A stretch of 14,324 nt of DNA, taken from Candidatus Zixiibacteriota bacterium. GTDB taxonomy: Bacteria > Zixibacteria > MSB-5A5 > JAABVY01. Below are positions 14,140-14,324 of this stretch, piece by piece (the stretch's first letter is position 1; every line of letters begins with the position of its first letter). The translations under genes and the position numbers were made by a program. The stretch is from the NCBI GenBank assembly GCA_011777135.1, contig JAABVY010000237.1, positions 8,896-23,219 on the forward strand, given 5' to 3'. The notes beneath the pieces were generated by a model. The model was given only the letters and a program-made list of their open reading frames with translations. It was not told the DNA's origin and did not search any database.

Positions 14140-14324
14140 TAGAAAGCCCCACTGCTATTCCTTCCGGATATACAGGTTCAATATTCAGTACCTTAAAAAG
14201 AAAGGCATATATATCAGCATATTCTTCAATTCTTTTCGAGGTCGGTTTGCCATGTCCATGCCCGGCTTTTGTATCTACCCGCAAGAGAATCGGATTTTCT
14301 CCACTGTCGGCATACTGAAGCGCC
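14126..14324 (-). CDS. Prolyl oligopeptidase family (S9) serine peptidase, C-terminal end (partial)
   Basis: The minus strand is open from the right edge to a TGA at 14126-14128, giving the last 65 residues. 'PILLRVDTKAGHGHGKPTSK' is the conserved C-terminal block of S9A prolyl oligopeptidases, and the His in 'AGHG' is the catalytic-triad histidine. 'RIEEYADIYAFLFKVLNIEP' is the usual last helix. The remainder, including the beta-propeller and the catalytic Ser and Asp, is outside the window. The protein ends with a short tail (VYPEGIAVGLSNGTK) a little beyond the typical end. These enzymes cleave after proline in short peptides and may be periplasmic or cytoplasmic; the N-terminus is not available to decide. 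Confidence 0.88.
   Translation of the reverse strand, partial: ALQYADSGENPILLRVDTKAGHGHGKPTSKRIEEYADIYAFLFKVLNIEPVYPEGIAVGLSNGTK

Overview
The window is bacterial. It looks like a Gram-negative of the FCB/Zixibacteria/KSB1 type, and this placement is an inference. Three things support it. A very large secreted protein ends in a Por/type IX-style sorting domain with the characteristic YPNPFNP motif. A lipoprotein has the 'C-x-E-S-P-T-G-P' tether often seen in those phyla. There is also an outer-membrane beta-barrel and a MacA-type adaptor, both of which need a double membrane. Coding density is high. Every gene but one is on the minus strand, so transcription mostly runs right to left. I saw no tRNA, rRNA, CRISPR array, insertion sequence or phage structural gene.

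Right to left along the minus strand: the window opens with the C-terminal tail of a prolyl oligopeptidase. It overlaps by 14 bases a class I SAM-dependent methyltransferase (13312-14139). After about 400 bases of non-coding DNA comes a 1110-residue secreted protein (9573-12905). It has six cysteine-rich repeats of about 80 residues, a PKD domain, a duplicated pair of modules and a sorting domain, and it ends at a good intrinsic terminator. Next is a small LysM/peptidoglycan-binding-domain protein (8791-9453) whose promoter puts the transcript start at its own ATG, so its mRNA may be leaderless. A saccharopine/lysine-dehydrogenase-family oxidoreductase follows (7567-8712).

The central block, 3113-7414, is a tightly packed four-gene operon. 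It encodes a MacA-like periplasmic adaptor, two paralogous MacB/FtsX-type permeases and a separate LolD/MacB-type ATPase. The junctions are TAATG, a 2-base gap, and a stop codon touching the next gene's ribosome binding site. The likely product is a heterodimeric type VII ABC (MacB-fold) transporter with its adaptor. Downstream on the same strand, but with their own promoters, are an Ig-like (SbsA/Big_5) lipoprotein and a small outer-membrane beta-barrel protein. Both are envelope proteins, so a functional link to the transporter is possible but unproven.

At the left, a Mut7-C-type PIN-like RNase with a zinc ribbon is the only plus-strand gene. Its stop codon overlaps that of the beta-barrel gene tail to tail. 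Upstream it is divergent from a type IV ABC exporter half-transporter that runs off the left edge.

The strongest items for a second look are these: the six-repeat cysteine module, where two cysteines are lost together; the apparently leaderless LysM gene, whose architecture recalls proteins associated with contractile injection systems; and the two-permease transporter operon.
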